64,000 nucleotides of DNA from Cellulomonas sp. URHE0023 (GCF_000688475.1 NZ_JIAN01000008.1:310001-374000); one strand, 5' to 3'; shown: positions 42,439 to 55,540, counted from the stretch's first letter. Notes: a model not told the origin generated them from the sequence alone. Numbers and translations: made by a program.

Positions 42439-43352
42439 CCACGACGAACGGCGAACCTGCGACGCGGCAGCCGACGATCAGGGACCTGGTCGAGGGTGCG
42501 GCGAAGCTTCTGGACCAGGCAGGCGTCCAGGCTCCGCGGCACGACGCGACCGCGCTCGCCGCGCACGTCCTCGGCCTCGACCGGCTGGAGCTCGCCCTTG
42601 CGCCACCTGTACCGGACGGGTTCGCGCACACCTACGCCTCCCTGGTGGAGCGTCGCCGGAACCGAGAGCCCTTGCAGCACCTGGTCGGCTCCACGGGTTT
42701 CCGGTACCTGACGCTGCTGGTCGAGCCGGGCGTCTTCGTCCCGCGGCCCGAGACGGAGGTCGTGGCGCAGGTCGCGATCGACGGCGCCTCCGACCTCGTG
42801 GACGCGCTCGTGGTCGACCTGTGCTGCGGCGCGGGCGGCATCGCGGTCGCGGTGGCCACCGAGGTCCCGCGCGCGACGGTCGTCGCCGTCGACCTGTCGC
42901 CGGCGGCCGTGGCCCTGACCAGGAAGAACGCCGCCCACAACGGCGCGGTGAACCTCACGGTCGAGCACGGCGACGTCACCGACGCCGCGCTGCTGCGCGA
43001 CCTGGACGGCCGGGTCGACGTCCTCGTCGCCAACCCGCCCTACATCCCACCCGACGCAGAACCGGTCGACCCCGAGGTACGCGACCACGACCCGGACCTC
43101 GCTCTCTACGGCGGAGGGCTGGACGGCCTGGAGGTCCCGCGCGCGGTGATCGCCGCGGCGGCGCGTCTCCTCAAGGCGGGCGGGCTGCTGGTGATGGAGC
43201 ACGCCGAGGTCCAGGACGCCGCAGCGCGTGCCGCGGCGGAGTCGACGGGCGCGTTCGAGCGGATCGAGTCTCGCGACGACCTCACGGGCCGCCCCCGGAT
43301 GCTCGTCGCACGCCGGAGCTCCCATCCTCTCGTGACAGACTCGGCGCCGTGA
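42435..43352 (+). CDS. prmC: Release factor glutamine methyltransferase
   Basis: 305 residues from GTG 42435. N-terminal helical domain ([26 protein letters not shown]) and a SAM methyltransferase domain with [16 protein letters not shown] as motif I and the catalytic NPPYIPP that binds the Gln side chain. It methylates the GGQ motif of RF1/RF2 to increase termination efficiency. Note CCGAGG in place of the more usual C-GSG at motif I. Overlaps both prfA upstream and the next gene downstream by 4 bp. Confidence 0.96.
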   Translation: MTTTNGEPATRQPTIRDLVEGAAKLLDQAGVQAPRHDATALAAHVLGLDRLELALAPPVPDGFAHTYASLVERRRNREPLQHLVGSTGFRYLTLLVEPGVFVPRPETEVVAQVAIDGASDLVDALVVDLCCGAGGIAVAVATEVPRATVVAVDLSPAAVALTRKNAAHNGAVNLTVEHGDVTDAALLRDLDGRVDVLVANPPYIPPDAEPVDPEVRDHDPDLALYGGGLDGLEVPRAVIAAAARLLKAGGLLVMEHAEVQDAAARAAAESTGAFERIESRDDLTGRPRMLVARRSSHPLVTDSAP

Positions 43353-43999
43353 ATCAGCGCATCACGCCGGCGAGCGACCCTACGACCTGGGGTCCCGCCA
43401 TCGACGAGGCGGTCAATGTCATCTCGCGCGGCGGCCTGGTCGTCCTGCCGACCGACACGGTCTACGGGATCGGTGCCGACGCCTTCACCCCACCCGCGGT
43501 GCAGGCCCTCCTGGACGCGAAGGGCCGAGGCCGGCAGATGCCGCCGCCGGTCCTGATCGCCGATGTCGCCGTGCTGGACGGCCTCGCCGTCAACGTGCCG
43601 GTCGGCGCCCGCGCCCTGGCGACGCAGTTCTGGCCGGGAGGGCTCACGCTCATCGTGCACGCCCAGCCGTCGCTCGCCTGGGACCTCGGCGAGACGAACG
43701 GCACGGTCGCACTGCGGATGCCGGACCACCCCACCGCACTCGCGCTGCTCAGGCGCACGGGCCCGCTCGCCGTCTCGAGCGCGAACACCACGGGTCAGCC
43801 GGCGGCAGTCACGGCCGACGGTGCGTACGAGCAGCTCGGTGACGCGGTCGCGCTGTACCTCGATGGCGGTGATGCGCCGGGGCAGGTCGCCTCCAGCATC
43901 GTCGATGCGACGGGCGACTCCCTGCGCCTCGTCCGCGCGGGCGCGATCAGCCTCGAGCAGCTGCGCGAGATCGCCCACGTGGAGGAGCCCGCTCCGTGA
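43349..43999 (+). CDS. tsaC: L-threonylcarbamoyladenylate synthase (Sua5/YrdC family)
   Basis: 216 residues, YrdC domain only: GGLVVLPTDTVYGIGADAF, KGRGRQMPPPVLI, FWPGGLTLIV, VALRMPDHP and the SSANTTGQPAA segment near residue 150. It makes threonylcarbamoyl-AMP from threonine, bicarbonate and ATP for the t6A modification of ANN-decoding tRNAs. It lacks the extra C-terminal Sua5 domain. GTG start overlaps the prmC stop and its own stop overlaps the next start (each 4 bp), continuing a tightly coupled string. Confidence 0.94.
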   Translation: MNQRITPASDPTTWGPAIDEAVNVISRGGLVVLPTDTVYGIGADAFTPPAVQALLDAKGRGRQMPPPVLIADVAVLDGLAVNVPVGARALATQFWPGGLTLIVHAQPSLAWDLGETNGTVALRMPDHPTALALLRRTGPLAVSSANTTGQPAAVTADGAYEQLGDAVALYLDGGDAPGQVASSIVDATGDSLRLVRAGAISLEQLREIAHVEEPAP

Positions 44000-45111
44000 G
44001 GGTCTACCTGCTCGTCATGTTCATCGCGGCGACGGTCGCGTACCTGACGACGCCCCTGGCTCGCTGGTGCGCACTGCGCTGGGGTGCCATCACGGCCGTG
44101 CGCGAGCGCGACGTGCACGCGATACCGACGCCGCGGCTCGGTGGCATGGCGATGTTCGCGGCGATCCTCGTCGCGGTCCTCATGGCCAGCCGGCTGCCGT
44201 TCCTGGAGAGCGTCTACGCCAACCCGCGCCCGCTCCTGGGCATCGTCGGGGGTGCGGGCATGGTCTGCGCCCTGGGCGTCGCCGACGACATCTGGGACCT
44301 CGACTGGCTGACCAAGCTCATGGGTCAGGTCCTGGCGGCCGGGTTCCTCGTGTGGCAGGGCGTCCGGCTCTACCAGCTGCCCATCGGCGGGCTGACCGTC
44401 GGCTCCTGGGGCTTGTGGACGTTCCTGACGATCCTCACGGTCGTGGTCGCCATGAACGCGGTGAACTTCGTCGACGGTCTCGACGGGCTCGCTGCCGGGG
44501 TGCTGGCCATCGGCGGCACGGCGTTCTTCCTCTACGCCTACCTGCTCACGCGTGACGTGAACTCGGGAACCTACGCGAACGCGAGCCTCGCGGCGCTCGT
44601 GCTCGTCGTGCTCGTCGGTGCGTGCGTCGGCTTCCTGCCGCACAACGTGTACCCGGCCCGGATCTTCATGGGGGACTCGGGCGCGATGCTGCTCGGCTTC
44701 GTCTTCTCGTCGGCGGCGATCGTGGTCACCGGGCAGACGGAGCAGGTGCTCGACAGGCAGCGCTTCCCGGCGTTCCTGCCCATGGTGCTTCCGGTCGCGG
44801 TGCTGCTCCTGCCCCTGCTGGACATGGGCCTCGCGATCGTGCGACGGGTCGGCAAGGGCAAGTCGCCGTTCCACCCCGACCGCATGCACCTGCACCACCG
44901 CCTGCTGGCGCTCGGGCACTCGCACCGGCGCGCGGTCGCGATCATGTACGTCTGGACGGCCGTCTTCGCGTTCGGCGTCGCCGCCCTGTACCTCTGGTCG
45001 ACCACGACCGTCCTGCTGCTGTTCGGCGGCGCGGTCGTCGTCGCCACGTTCCTCACGCTCGGGCCGCTGCGCGGCCGGGCGACCGCACCCTCCTTGGAGT
45101 CCACGCCGTGA
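43996..45111 (+). CDS. wecA: Polyprenyl-phosphate GlcNAc-1-phosphate transferase (WecA/Rfe/TagO family)
   Basis: 371 residues, about 11 membrane helices. Catalytic motifs of the MraY/WecA superfamily: ALGVADDIWDLDW (Asp pair), NAVNFVDGLDGLAAG, IFMGDSGAMLLG and the cytoplasmic PDRMHLHHRLL loop, whose His-rich form distinguishes WecA/TagO from MraY. It transfers a sugar-1-phosphate to decaprenyl phosphate, the first membrane step of wall polysaccharide or arabinogalactan-like linker synthesis. Its place between sua5 and the atp operon is as I recall for Rv1302 in M. tuberculosis. Confidence 0.93.
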   Translation: MRVYLLVMFIAATVAYLTTPLARWCALRWGAITAVRERDVHAIPTPRLGGMAMFAAILVAVLMASRLPFLESVYANPRPLLGIVGGAGMVCALGVADDIWDLDWLTKLMGQVLAAGFLVWQGVRLYQLPIGGLTVGSWGLWTFLTILTVVVAMNAVNFVDGLDGLAAGVLAIGGTAFFLYAYLLTRDVNSGTYANASLAALVLVVLVGACVGFLPHNVYPARIFMGDSGAMLLGFVFSSAAIVVTGQTEQVLDRQRFPAFLPMVLPVAVLLLPLLDMGLAIVRRVGKGKSPFHPDRMHLHHRLLALGHSHRRAVAIMYVWTAVFAFGVAALYLWSTTTVLLLFGGAVVVATFLTLGPLRGRATAPSLESTP

Positions 45112-45602
45112 CCTCGCCCACCACCCCGCCACGGTCCAGCGCGGACGACGTGTTCAGCCGGGCCCTGCGCGACATGCTCGTGCTGCTGGGCATCCTCACG
45201 GTCGTGGGTGTCGTCGTCGGCTACCTCGTGGACGGCGCGGCCGGTGTGTGGGGCGCACTCATCGGCGTGCTCGTCGCCCTCATCTTCTCCGGCACCACCG
45301 TGATCTCGGTGTGGCGCACCTCGAAGTCGGCCCCGACGACGATGCTCGCGGTCCTGATGGGTGCGTGGCTGGGGAAGATCATCCTGGTCATCGTCGTGCT
45401 CGCCTCCATCCGACACCTCGACTTCTACAACCCCCAGGTGCTCGCGACCGTGCTCATGGTCGGGGTCATCGGGTCGGCCGTCCTGGACGCCCGTGCGGTG
45501 CAGCGCGGACGTGTCACCTACTTCGACGAGCAGCCCGCCCAGACGGGCGTCCAGGAGCACCCGAACGGCTCAGGCGCGGGTCAGGACCAAGCATCGTCAT
45601 GA
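45108..45602 (+). CDS. AtpI-like small membrane protein of the ATP synthase cluster
   Basis: 164 residues with four membrane helices (MLVLLGILTVVGVVVGYLV, VWGALIGVLVALIFSGTTVI, MLAVLMGAWLGKIILVIVVL, VLATVLMVGVIGSAVLDARA) and a polar tail. Position before atpB and topology match AtpI/Rv1303-type proteins, thought to help c-ring assembly or Mg2+ supply; sequence conservation is low, so the symbol is withheld. GTG start overlaps the wecA stop by 4 bp. Confidence 0.8.
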   Translation: MTSPTTPPRSSADDVFSRALRDMLVLLGILTVVGVVVGYLVDGAAGVWGALIGVLVALIFSGTTVISVWRTSKSAPTTMLAVLMGAWLGKIILVIVVLASIRHLDFYNPQVLATVLMVGVIGSAVLDARAVQRGRVTYFDEQPAQTGVQEHPNGSGAGQDQASS

Positions 45603-45694
45603 GTTAGGCTTCCCCCATCCACGACGGCCCGGCGCCGTGCCTGTGCCCGCACTGACGCGGCACGCCGGCGCACACGACCACCCAGGAGACCGCC

Positions 45695-46510
45695 CTGTCC
45701 AGCCTTGCGACGCTTCTGCCGCTCGCCACGGATGACGGCAGTGGTGGCTTCCACCCGCCTTCGCTCGCAGAATTCTTCCCGCCGGTGATCTTCTTCGAGG
45801 ACACGGTCTTCGAGATCAACCGCATCATCCTGGTCCGCTTCATCGCCGTCGCGGTCTTCCTGGTGATCTTCGTCATCGGGGCCCGTCGCGCGAAGCTCGT
45901 CCCGGGCCGCTTCCAGGGTGCGCTCGAGATGAGTCTCGACTTCTGCCGGACCCAGATCGCGTACGAGATCCTCGGTGAGAAGGACGGCAAGAAGTACGTC
46001 CCGGTCATCACGACGATCTTCTTCTCGATCTTCTTCTTCAACATCACCGGCGTGATCCCGTTCCTCAACATCGCCGGAACCTCGGTCATCGGTCTGCCGA
46101 TCATCTTCGCCCTCTGGGTGTACTTCATGTACCTGTCGCAGGGCGTCAAGAAGTTCGGCGTCGGCGGCTACCTCAAGCACAGCCTCTTCCCCCCGGGCGT
46201 GCCGTGGCCGATCTACTTCCTGCTCACGCCGGTGGAGTTCCTGCAGGTCTTCCTGCTCCGGCCGGCGACGCTCGTCATCCGGCTCCTGGCCAACATGATG
46301 GCCGGTCACCTCCTGCTCGCCCTGTGCTTCGCGGCCACGTCGTTCCTCTTGTTCGAGGCGTCCGCCGGGCTCAAGGCATTCGGCGTCGTGACCTTCGCAG
46401 CCGGTTTCGCCTTCTACCTGCTCGAGGTCTTCGTCGCGCTGCTCCAGGCGTACGTGTTCTCGATCCTCACCGCTGTCTACCTGCAGATGTCGATCTCGGA
46501 AGAGCACTGA
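45695..46510 (+). CDS. atpB: ATP synthase Fo subunit a, apparent CTG start
   Basis: 271 residues if translation starts at CTG 45695, which has AGGAG seven bases upstream. Between the in-frame stop at 45653 and the GTG at 45785 there is no ATG, GTG or TTG in frame; starting at that GTG would drop about 30 residues, including the HPPSLAEFFPP block before the first helix, and lack a ribosome site. Helices follow, with the essential Arg in FLLRPATLVIRLLANMMAGH and the C-terminal GFAFYLLEVFVALLQAYVFSIL. It forms the proton half-channels beside the c-ring. First gene of atpBEFHAGDC. Confidence 0.9.
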   Translation: MSSLATLLPLATDDGSGGFHPPSLAEFFPPVIFFEDTVFEINRIILVRFIAVAVFLVIFVIGARRAKLVPGRFQGALEMSLDFCRTQIAYEILGEKDGKKYVPVITTIFFSIFFFNITGVIPFLNIAGTSVIGLPIIFALWVYFMYLSQGVKKFGVGGYLKHSLFPPGVPWPIYFLLTPVEFLQVFLLRPATLVIRLLANMMAGHLLLALCFAATSFLLFEASAGLKAFGVVTFAAGFAFYLLEVFVALLQAYVFSILTAVYLQMSISEEH

Positions 46511-46536
46511 TCGACGCACCTCCAGCGACGGGCTGA

Positions 46537-47419
<883 letters not shown>

Positions 47420-47420
<1 letters not shown>

Positions 47421-48232
47421 TGCGCGGAACGAGTCTCGCTTCGCTCGCGGCGGCCCAGGAGCGGTTTACCCCGGTCCTGGCCGCGGCGGGCAAGCAGGCG
47501 GACATGCTCGGCGAGCAGCTGTTCGCCGTCGTGGACGCCCTGGACTCCTCGGGTTCGCTTCGGCGGACCCTGTCGGACCCGGCACTGCCGGGGGACGCCA
47601 AGGCCGGGGTCGTCGCTGCCGTGCTGGCACGGTCCGACGAGCGCGTGGTCGCCGCCGTCTCCGACCTCGTGCGGTCGCGGTGGACGTCCCAGGACGATCT
47701 GGGCGACGCCGTGGAGCAGCTCGGGTTCGACGCACTGCTCGCGTCTGCCGAGGCAGCCGGGCACCTGGAGCTCGTCGAGGACGAGATCTTCCGGATCACC
47801 CGGATGCTCGTGGGCCAGCGAGAGGTGCGTTCCGCCCTCTTCGACGCCCGGGGCACCCGCGAGAACCGCGTCGCGCTCGTCGACGAGCTGCTCGCCGGCC
47901 GCGTCAGTGACACGACGCTCCAGGTGGCCCGCCGGGCTACCGCCGCGCCACGCGGCAAGCGGTTCGTGGCCACGCTCGGGCACGTGGCCGATCTGGCGGC
48001 GGACCGACGCAGGCGCCTCGTCGCTGCGGTGACCACCGGCAGCGAGCTGTCCCAGGCACAGATGGACCGCCTCGGTGCGGTCCTGCAGCAGGCCTACGGA
48101 CGCGAGCTCCAGCTCAACGTGACGGTGGACCCCGAGATCCTCGGTGGTCTGCGCATCCAGGTGGGTGCGGACGTGGTCGACTCGACCGTGCTCGCCCGGC
48201 TGGCCGACGCACGACGACGACTTGCCAGCTGA
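47420..48232 (+). CDS. atpH: ATP synthase F1 subunit delta
   Basis: 270 residues, longer than the ~178 of E. coli but usual in Actinobacteria. The N-terminal half is a helical extension containing [25 protein letters not shown]; the C-terminal part ends with the family signature [22 protein letters not shown]. It joins the b-stalk to the top of the alpha3beta3 head. An 80-bp gap follows before atpA with a GGAGAAG ribosome site at its end. Confidence 0.95.
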
Positions 48233-48312
48233 GTATCGGCCTCTGCCGACCCATCGAACGACGTGAACGAACGTACGACCCCGCACCGCGTGGTCACGAC
48301 AGGAGAAGAGCA

Positions 48313-49941
48313 ATGGCTGAGCTGACGATCCGGCCGGACGAGATCCGGGCCGCGCTGGACAGCTTCGTGAAGTCCTACGAGCCGAGCGGCGTGGTGACCG
48401 AAGAGGTCGGCCGCGTGACGCTGACGGCCGACGGCATCGCGCAGGTCGAAGGTCTGCCCGGCGCCATGGCGAACGAGCTGCTCCGCTTCGAGGACGGCAC
48501 GCTCGGCCTCGCGCTCAACCTCGACGTCCGCGAGATCGGCGTCGTCGTCCTGGGCGAGTTCACGGGCATCGAGGAGGGCCAGGAGGTCCGCCGTACGGGC
48601 GAGGTCCTCTCGGTCCCCGTCGGCGACGGCTACCTCGGCCGCGTCGTGGACCCGCTGGGCCAGCCGATCGACGGTCTGGGCGAGCTGGAGACCGACGGTC
48701 GCCGCGCGCTCGAGCTGCAGGCGCCCGGCGTCATGCACCGCAAGTCGGTCGACGAGCCGCTGCAGACCGGCCTGAAGGCCATCGACGCGATGATCCCCAT
48801 CGGCCGCGGCCAGCGTCAGCTCATCATCGGCGACCGCCAGACCGGCAAGTCGGCCATCGCGATCGACACGATCATCAACCAGAAGGCCAACTGGGAGACC
48901 GGCGACCCGACGAAGCAGGTCCGCTGCATCTACGTCGCCATCGGTCAGAAGGGCTCCACCATCGCCGCCGTCCGCGGCGCCCTGGAGGAGGCCGGCGCCC
49001 TGGAGTACACGACGATCGTCGCGGCACCCGCGTCCGACCCGGCCGGCTTCAAGTACCTCGCGCCGTACACCGGCTCGGCCATCGGCCAGCACTGGATGTA
49101 CCAGGGCAAGCACGTCCTGATCGTCTTCGACGACCTGTCCAAGCAGGCCGAGGCCTACCGTGCCGTGTCGCTCCTCCTACGTCGCCCGCCGGGCCGCGAG
49201 GCCTACCCCGGTGACGTCTTCTACCTGCACTCCCGTCTGCTCGAGCGCTGTGCCAAGCTCTCCGACGAGCTGGGCGGCGGCTCGATGACGGGCCTGCCCC
49301 TCATCGAGACCAAGGCCAACGACGTGTCGGCGTACATCCCGACCAACGTCATCTCGATCACCGACGGCCAGATCTTCCTGCAGTCGGACCTGTTCAACGC
49401 CGACCAGCGTCCCGCCGTCGACGTCGGCATCTCGGTGTCCCGCGTCGGTGGTGCCGCCCAGGTCAAGGCCATGAAGAAGGTCTCCGGCACGCTGAAGCTC
49501 GACCTGGCGCAGTTCCGCTCGCTCGAGGCGTTCGCGATGTTCGCGTCCGACCTGGACGCCGCCTCTCGCGCCCAGCTGACCCGTGGGGCGCGCCTGATGG
49601 AGCTGCTCAAGCAGGGCCAGTACTCGCCGTACCCGGTCGAGGACCAGGTCGCGTCGATCTGGGCCGGCACCAAGGGCAAGCTGGACGACGTCCCGCTCGA
49701 GGACGTGCGCCGGTTCGAGTCCGAGCTGCTCGACCACCTGCGCCGCAACACCGAGGTCCTCTCCACGATCGCCTCCAGCGGCAAGCTCGAGGACGAGACG
49801 GAGAAGGCGCTCGAGAACGCGATCGAGGACTTCCGCAACGGCTTCCTCCTCGCCGACGGGACGACGCTCGTCGGCTCGTCGGACGATGACGCCGTGGTGG
49901 CCGTCGAGCAGGAGCAGATCGTCCGGCAGAAGAAGGGCTGA
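48313..49941 (+). CDS. atpA: ATP synthase F1 subunit alpha
   Basis: 542 residues. Beta-barrel domain, nucleotide-binding domain with Walker [10 protein letters not shown] (about 175), and [25 protein letters not shown], followed by SVSRVGG with the arginine finger. The C-terminal helical domain ends with a charged tail after about residue 510, longer than E. coli (513) in keeping with actinobacterial alpha subunits; in mycobacteria such a tail suppresses ATP hydrolysis, whether this one does is unknown. Confidence 0.98.
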   Translation: MAELTIRPDEIRAALDSFVKSYEPSGVVTEEVGRVTLTADGIAQVEGLPGAMANELLRFEDGTLGLALNLDVREIGVVVLGEFTGIEEGQEVRRTGEVLSVPVGDGYLGRVVDPLGQPIDGLGELETDGRRALELQAPGVMHRKSVDEPLQTGLKAIDAMIPIGRGQRQLIIGDRQTGKSAIAIDTIINQKANWETGDPTKQVRCIYVAIGQKGSTIAAVRGALEEAGALEYTTIVAAPASDPAGFKYLAPYTGSAIGQHWMYQGKHVLIVFDDLSKQAEAYRAVSLLLRRPPGREAYPGDVFYLHSRLLERCAKLSDELGGGSMTGLPLIETKANDVSAYIPTNVISITDGQIFLQSDLFNADQRPAVDVGISVSRVGGAAQVKAMKKVSGTLKLDLAQFRSLEAFAMFASDLDAASRAQLTRGARLMELLKQGQYSPYPVEDQVASIWAGTKGKLDDVPLEDVRRFESELLDHLRRNTEVLSTIASSGKLEDETEKALENAIEDFRNGFLLADGTTLVGSSDDDAVVAVEQEQIVRQKKG

Positions 49942-49943
49942 CC

Positions 49944-52353
<2,410 letters not shown>

Positions 52354-52365
52354 TCCTGCTGTCCC

Positions 52366-52396
52366 GCACGGACGCCGTCGCTGACGGCGTCCGTGC
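52366..52396 (+). terminator. Intra-operon hairpin between atpD and atpC
   Basis: GCACGGACGCCGTC (52366-52379) and GACGGCGTCCGTGC (52383-52396) are perfect 14-bp arms around a three-base loop, starting 13 bp after the atpD stop and ending 38 bp before atpC. No T-tract follows. It may attenuate read-through or protect the upstream mRNA, lowering epsilon synthesis. Confidence 0.6.
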
Positions 52397-52433
52397 GCAT
52401 CGTTAGCCGCCACATACTTGTGAAGGAGGGCTC

Positions 52434-52724
52434 ATGGCAGACATCGAGGTCGAGATCGTCGGCGCCGAGGGCAAGCTCTGGTCCGGCAGCGCCCGGCAGG
52501 TCTCGGCGAAGGCCGGCGAGGGCGAGATCGGCATCCTTGCCGGGCACGAGCCCGTGCTGTCCGTGCTCAAGCCGGGCGAGATCCGGGTCTTCCCGGTCGG
52601 CGGCGGCCAGCCCGAGCGCTGGCAGGTCGAGGGCGGATTCCTGTCCTTCGACTCCAACCACCTGACGATCGTCGTCGATGACGCCGTGGCCGGCGCTCGG
52701 CCTGCGGCTCCCACCGCGCACTGA
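52434..52724 (+). CDS. atpC: ATP synthase F1 subunit epsilon, short form
   Basis: 96 residues against 138 in E. coli. The N-terminal beta-sandwich is complete ([47 protein letters not shown]...[16 protein letters not shown]), but the protein ends with [13 protein letters not shown] where the two C-terminal helices should begin. Those helices mediate ATP-binding and hydrolysis inhibition in other bacteria. GAAGGAGGG precedes the ATG. Short epsilons occur in some Actinobacteria. Confidence 0.95.
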   Translation: MADIEVEIVGAEGKLWSGSARQVSAKAGEGEIGILAGHEPVLSVLKPGEIRVFPVGGGQPERWQVEGGFLSFDSNHLTIVVDDAVAGARPAAPTAH

Positions 52725-52736
52725 GACCAGTCCACG

Positions 52737-53153
52737 GTGAGCGGGGTGGTCGTGGCGCTGCTGCTCGCGGCCGTCCTGGTCGCCGTGGTCATGTCCCTGC
52801 TCTGGTTCTCCCGGGCGCACACGCTCGACCGTCGGGTGGGCTCGTTCCACTGCTGGGTCGCGCCGAGCGCCGAAGGTCCGTGGAAGTCGGGCGTCGCGCA
52901 GTACGGCTCCGCGACGCTCTACTTCTGGAGCCGGTGGTCCTTGGCGCCCCGGCCCCGGATCCGCTGGGACCGTGTGAGGCTGAGTGTCGTCGAGCGTCGC
53001 TGGCAGAACGCGGACGCGGCGTCCGACGACCGGCTGGTCCTCGCGACCTGCCGCTGCGGCGGCGACTTCTTCCTCCTGCTGAGCGAGGCGGCCTACACGG
53101 GGCTGACCTCGTGGATCGAGGCGACGCCCTCACGCGTCGACTCCGTCACCTGA
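52737..53153 (+). CDS. DUF2550 family membrane-anchored protein
   Basis: 138 residues, GTG start 12 bp after atpC. One N-terminal helix ([21 protein letters not shown]) then a basic, Trp-rich domain with [25 protein letters not shown] and [25 protein letters not shown]2550 is an Actinobacteria-specific family consistently found after atpC; function unknown. Confidence 0.9.
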   Translation: MSGVVVALLLAAVLVAVVMSLLWFSRAHTLDRRVGSFHCWVAPSAEGPWKSGVAQYGSATLYFWSRWSLAPRPRIRWDRVRLSVVERRWQNADAASDDRLVLATCRCGGDFFLLLSEAAYTGLTSWIEATPSRVDSVT

Positions 53154-53167
53154 CAGAAAGCAGCTCG

Positions 53168-53863
53168 ATGCGCCTCGTCGTCGCCTCCTGCTCGGCGCGC
53201 TACAGCGGTCGACTGAACGCGCACCTGCCCCTGGCCACGCGCCTCCTCGTCGTGAAGTCCGACGGCAGTGTCCTGCTGCACTCGGACGGCGGGTCGTACA
53301 AGCCCCTCAACTGGATGAGCCCGCCGTGCTCGCTCGCGGTGCTCGAGCCGTCCGAGGAGGCGGTCGAGCGCGGCGTCACGCAGGTCTGGACCGTGCAGCA
53401 CCAGAAGTCGGACGACCGCCTCGAGATCGAGCTCCACGACGTCCAGCACGACTCCGCGCACGAACTTGGGGTCGACCCGGGCCTGGTCAAGGACGGGGTC
53501 GAAGCCCACCTGCAGGAGCTCCTGGCGGCGCAGATCATCCTGCTCGGAACCGGGCACACGCTCGTGCGTCGGGAGTACCCCACGGCGATCGGCCCGGTCG
53601 ACATCCTCGCCAAGGACCCGGCCGGTGGCACGGTGGCAGTGGAGATCAAGCGACGCGGCGACATCGACGGAGTCGAGCAGCTGACCCGCTACCTCGAGCT
53701 GCTCAACCGCGACCCGCACCTGGCCCCGGTTCGCGGGGTTTTCGCCGCGCAGGAGATCAAGCCGCAGGCGCGGGTCCTCGCGACCGACCGCGGCATCGGT
53801 TGCCTGGTCCTGGACTACGACGCGATGCGGGGTGTCGACGACAGCGGCTCCCGCCTCTTCTAG
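53168..53863 (+). CDS. nucS: Mismatch-specific endonuclease NucS/EndoMS
   Basis: 231 residues, starting [21 protein letters not shown]. The C-terminal PD-(D/E)XK-like nuclease domain has GPVDILAKD and [24 protein letters not shown], supplying the Asp, Glu and Lys of the active site. NucS cuts both strands near mismatches and replaces MutSL in Actinobacteria and some Archaea. In characterised enzymes the sliding clamp binds a C-terminal motif; GSRLF at the very end fits. It follows DUF2550 by 14 bp. Confidence 0.96.
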   Translation: MRLVVASCSARYSGRLNAHLPLATRLLVVKSDGSVLLHSDGGSYKPLNWMSPPCSLAVLEPSEEAVERGVTQVWTVQHQKSDDRLEIELHDVQHDSAHELGVDPGLVKDGVEAHLQELLAAQIILLGTGHTLVRREYPTAIGPVDILAKDPAGGTVAVEIKRRGDIDGVEQLTRYLELLNRDPHLAPVRGVFAAQEIKPQARVLATDRGIGCLVLDYDAMRGVDDSGSRLF

Positions 53864-53872
53864 GCGCACTCC

Positions 53873-54340
53873 ATGTCACCGGTCCGTGGCCCCGCTCGTA
53901 TCGCCGCGCTGTGCGTGCGCTGCCTGGTCGTCCTGACGCTCGTCAACCTCGTCGTCGCCGTGGTGGGCTCCACCTTCGCGGGCGACAGCTTCGTGGGCTT
54001 CACTGTCGGCATCTACCCGTACATCGTCGCGGTGGCGATCGTCCCGATCGCCGTGGTCGGCTTCCCCGCGGGTCTGCTGGTCTCGCACCTGCTGCGCAAC
54101 GAGCCGGACGAGGGGCGCCACATCGCGGCGTTCGCGGTCACGGGGGCGGTGCTCTCGGTGCTGATCTGCGCCGCTGTGCAGCTCGTCCAGGGACCGGCGG
54201 CGTGGGTCGTCGTCCTGGTTGCAGCGGCGGAGGGTGCGATCGGTGCCGGCGGTGCACGGTGGTGGTCGGGTCGGACGCGCTGGCGGCGTGCCGGAACACA
54301 GGTCGACGGCGACGCCGTGGACGTGGCTCTCCAGGCCTGA
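53873..54340 (+). CDS. Small four-helix membrane protein, unknown
   Basis: 155 residues, four predicted membrane helices (ALCVRCLVVLTLVNLVVAVV, VGIYPYIVAVAIVPIAVVGF, IAAFAVTGAVLSVLICAAV, WVVVLVAAAEGAIGAGGA) with a basic loop RRAG and polar tail. No family recognised. It starts 9 bp after nucS and 21 bp precede nagA, so it may be co-transcribed with either. Codon use matches neighbours. Confidence 0.65.
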   Translation: MSPVRGPARIAALCVRCLVVLTLVNLVVAVVGSTFAGDSFVGFTVGIYPYIVAVAIVPIAVVGFPAGLLVSHLLRNEPDEGRHIAAFAVTGAVLSVLICAAVQLVQGPAAWVVVLVAAAEGAIGAGGARWWSGRTRWRRAGTQVDGDAVDVALQA

Positions 54341-54361
54341 CCGGTACGCAAGGATGGTCCG

Positions 54362-55540
54362 GTGACTGAGCCCCTGGTCCTGCGCGGACGCCTGGTGACC
54401 CCCCGCGGGATGGTCGACGACGGAGCGGTCGTGGTCGACGAGGCGACGATCGTCTGGGTAGGGCCGTCGGACGGACTGCCGCCGGCGTGGACGCTCCCCG
54501 CAGCAACCGACGACACCCTGCTGCCGGGTCTCGTCGACCTGCACTGCCACGGTGGCGGCGGTGCGAGCTTCCCGGACGCCACGGACGCGGCGACCGTGCA
54601 GACGGCGGTGGACGAGCACCGTGCGCACGGCACGACGAGTCTGGTCGCCTCGCTCGTCACGGCGTCACGGGACGTGCTCCTGGCGCGGACGGCGTTGCTC
54701 GCCGACCTCGCGGACGCGGGCGAGATCGTCGGGATCCACCTGGAGGGACCCTTCCTCTCGACGGACCGCTGCGGCGCGCAGAACCCCGCCGACATGCTCG
54801 TCGGGGACGCGGACCTGGTGCGTGCGATCGCACAGTCCGCGCGCGGGCACCTCGTCACGATGACGATCGCCCCTGAGGTGCACGGGGTCGCGGACGACGT
54901 CCTGCCGGCACTCGTCGACGCGGGCGCGATCCCGTCCATCGGCCACACGGATGCGTCGGCGGGGCAGGTCGAGGCCGCGGTCGACCGCGGGTTCGACCTG
55001 CTCGCGGCCACGTCGAACCGGCGCCTGACCGCGACGCACCTGTTCAACGGGATGCGGCCGCTGCATCACCGCGACCCGGGCCCGATCGCTGCCTGCCTGG
55101 CTGCCGCGGCGCGCGGCGAGCTCGTCGTCGAGCTGGTCGCGGACGGGACGCACCTGGCCGACGAGACGGTCCTGTCGGTGTTCGATCTGCTCGGCCCTGG
55201 GTCGATCGCGCTGGTCACGGACGCCATGGCGGCGGCGGGGATGCCCGACGGCTCGTACCAGCTCGGGCCTATGGCGGTCGTCGTCGACGGTGGAGTCGCG
55301 CGCCTCGCGAAGGGCGGAGCGATTGCCGGGGGAGTGGCGCACCTGATCGACGTCGTGCGCACCGTCGTCGCCGCGGGCGTCCCGCTCGAGGACGCGATCC
55401 TGTCCGCCGCGACCGTGCCGGCGGACGTCCTCGGGAGGCGGGACATCGGAGCGCTGGCCGCGGGCCGACGTGCCGACGTCGTCGTGACCGACGGTGAGCT
55501 GAGGCCGTTGCGCGTCCTGCGCGGCGGCGAGTGGCTATAG
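54362..55540 (+). CDS. nagA: N-acetylglucosamine-6-phosphate deacetylase
   Basis: 392 residues, GTG start. Amidohydrolase-fold enzyme: metal-site LPGLVDLHCHGGGG near residue 60, IHLEGPFLS with the catalytic-metal Glu, SIGHTDAS, THLFNGM and LVTDAMAAAGMPDG with the catalytic Asp. It deacetylates GlcNAc-6-P in chitin or wall-sugar recycling. nagB is not adjacent. The last 6 bp overlap the convergent LacI gene. Confidence 0.94.
   Translation: MTEPLVLRGRLVTPRGMVDDGAVVVDEATIVWVGPSDGLPPAWTLPAATDDTLLPGLVDLHCHGGGGASFPDATDAATVQTAVDEHRAHGTTSLVASLVTASRDVLLARTALLADLADAGEIVGIHLEGPFLSTDRCGAQNPADMLVGDADLVRAIAQSARGHLVTMTIAPEVHGVADDVLPALVDAGAIPSIGHTDASAGQVEAAVDRGFDLLAATSNRRLTATHLFNGMRPLHHRDPGPIAACLAAAARGELVVELVADGTHLADETVLSVFDLLGPGSIALVTDAMAAAGMPDGSYQLGPMAVVVDGGVARLAKGGAIAGGVAHLIDVVRTVVAAGVPLEDAILSAATVPADVLGRRDIGALAAGRRADVVVTDGELRPLRVLRGGEWL

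Noticed and set aside
45785..46510. GTG 45785 as the atpB start
   Set aside because: No ribosome site and loss of the N-terminal segment before helix 1; CTG 45695 with AGGAG is better.
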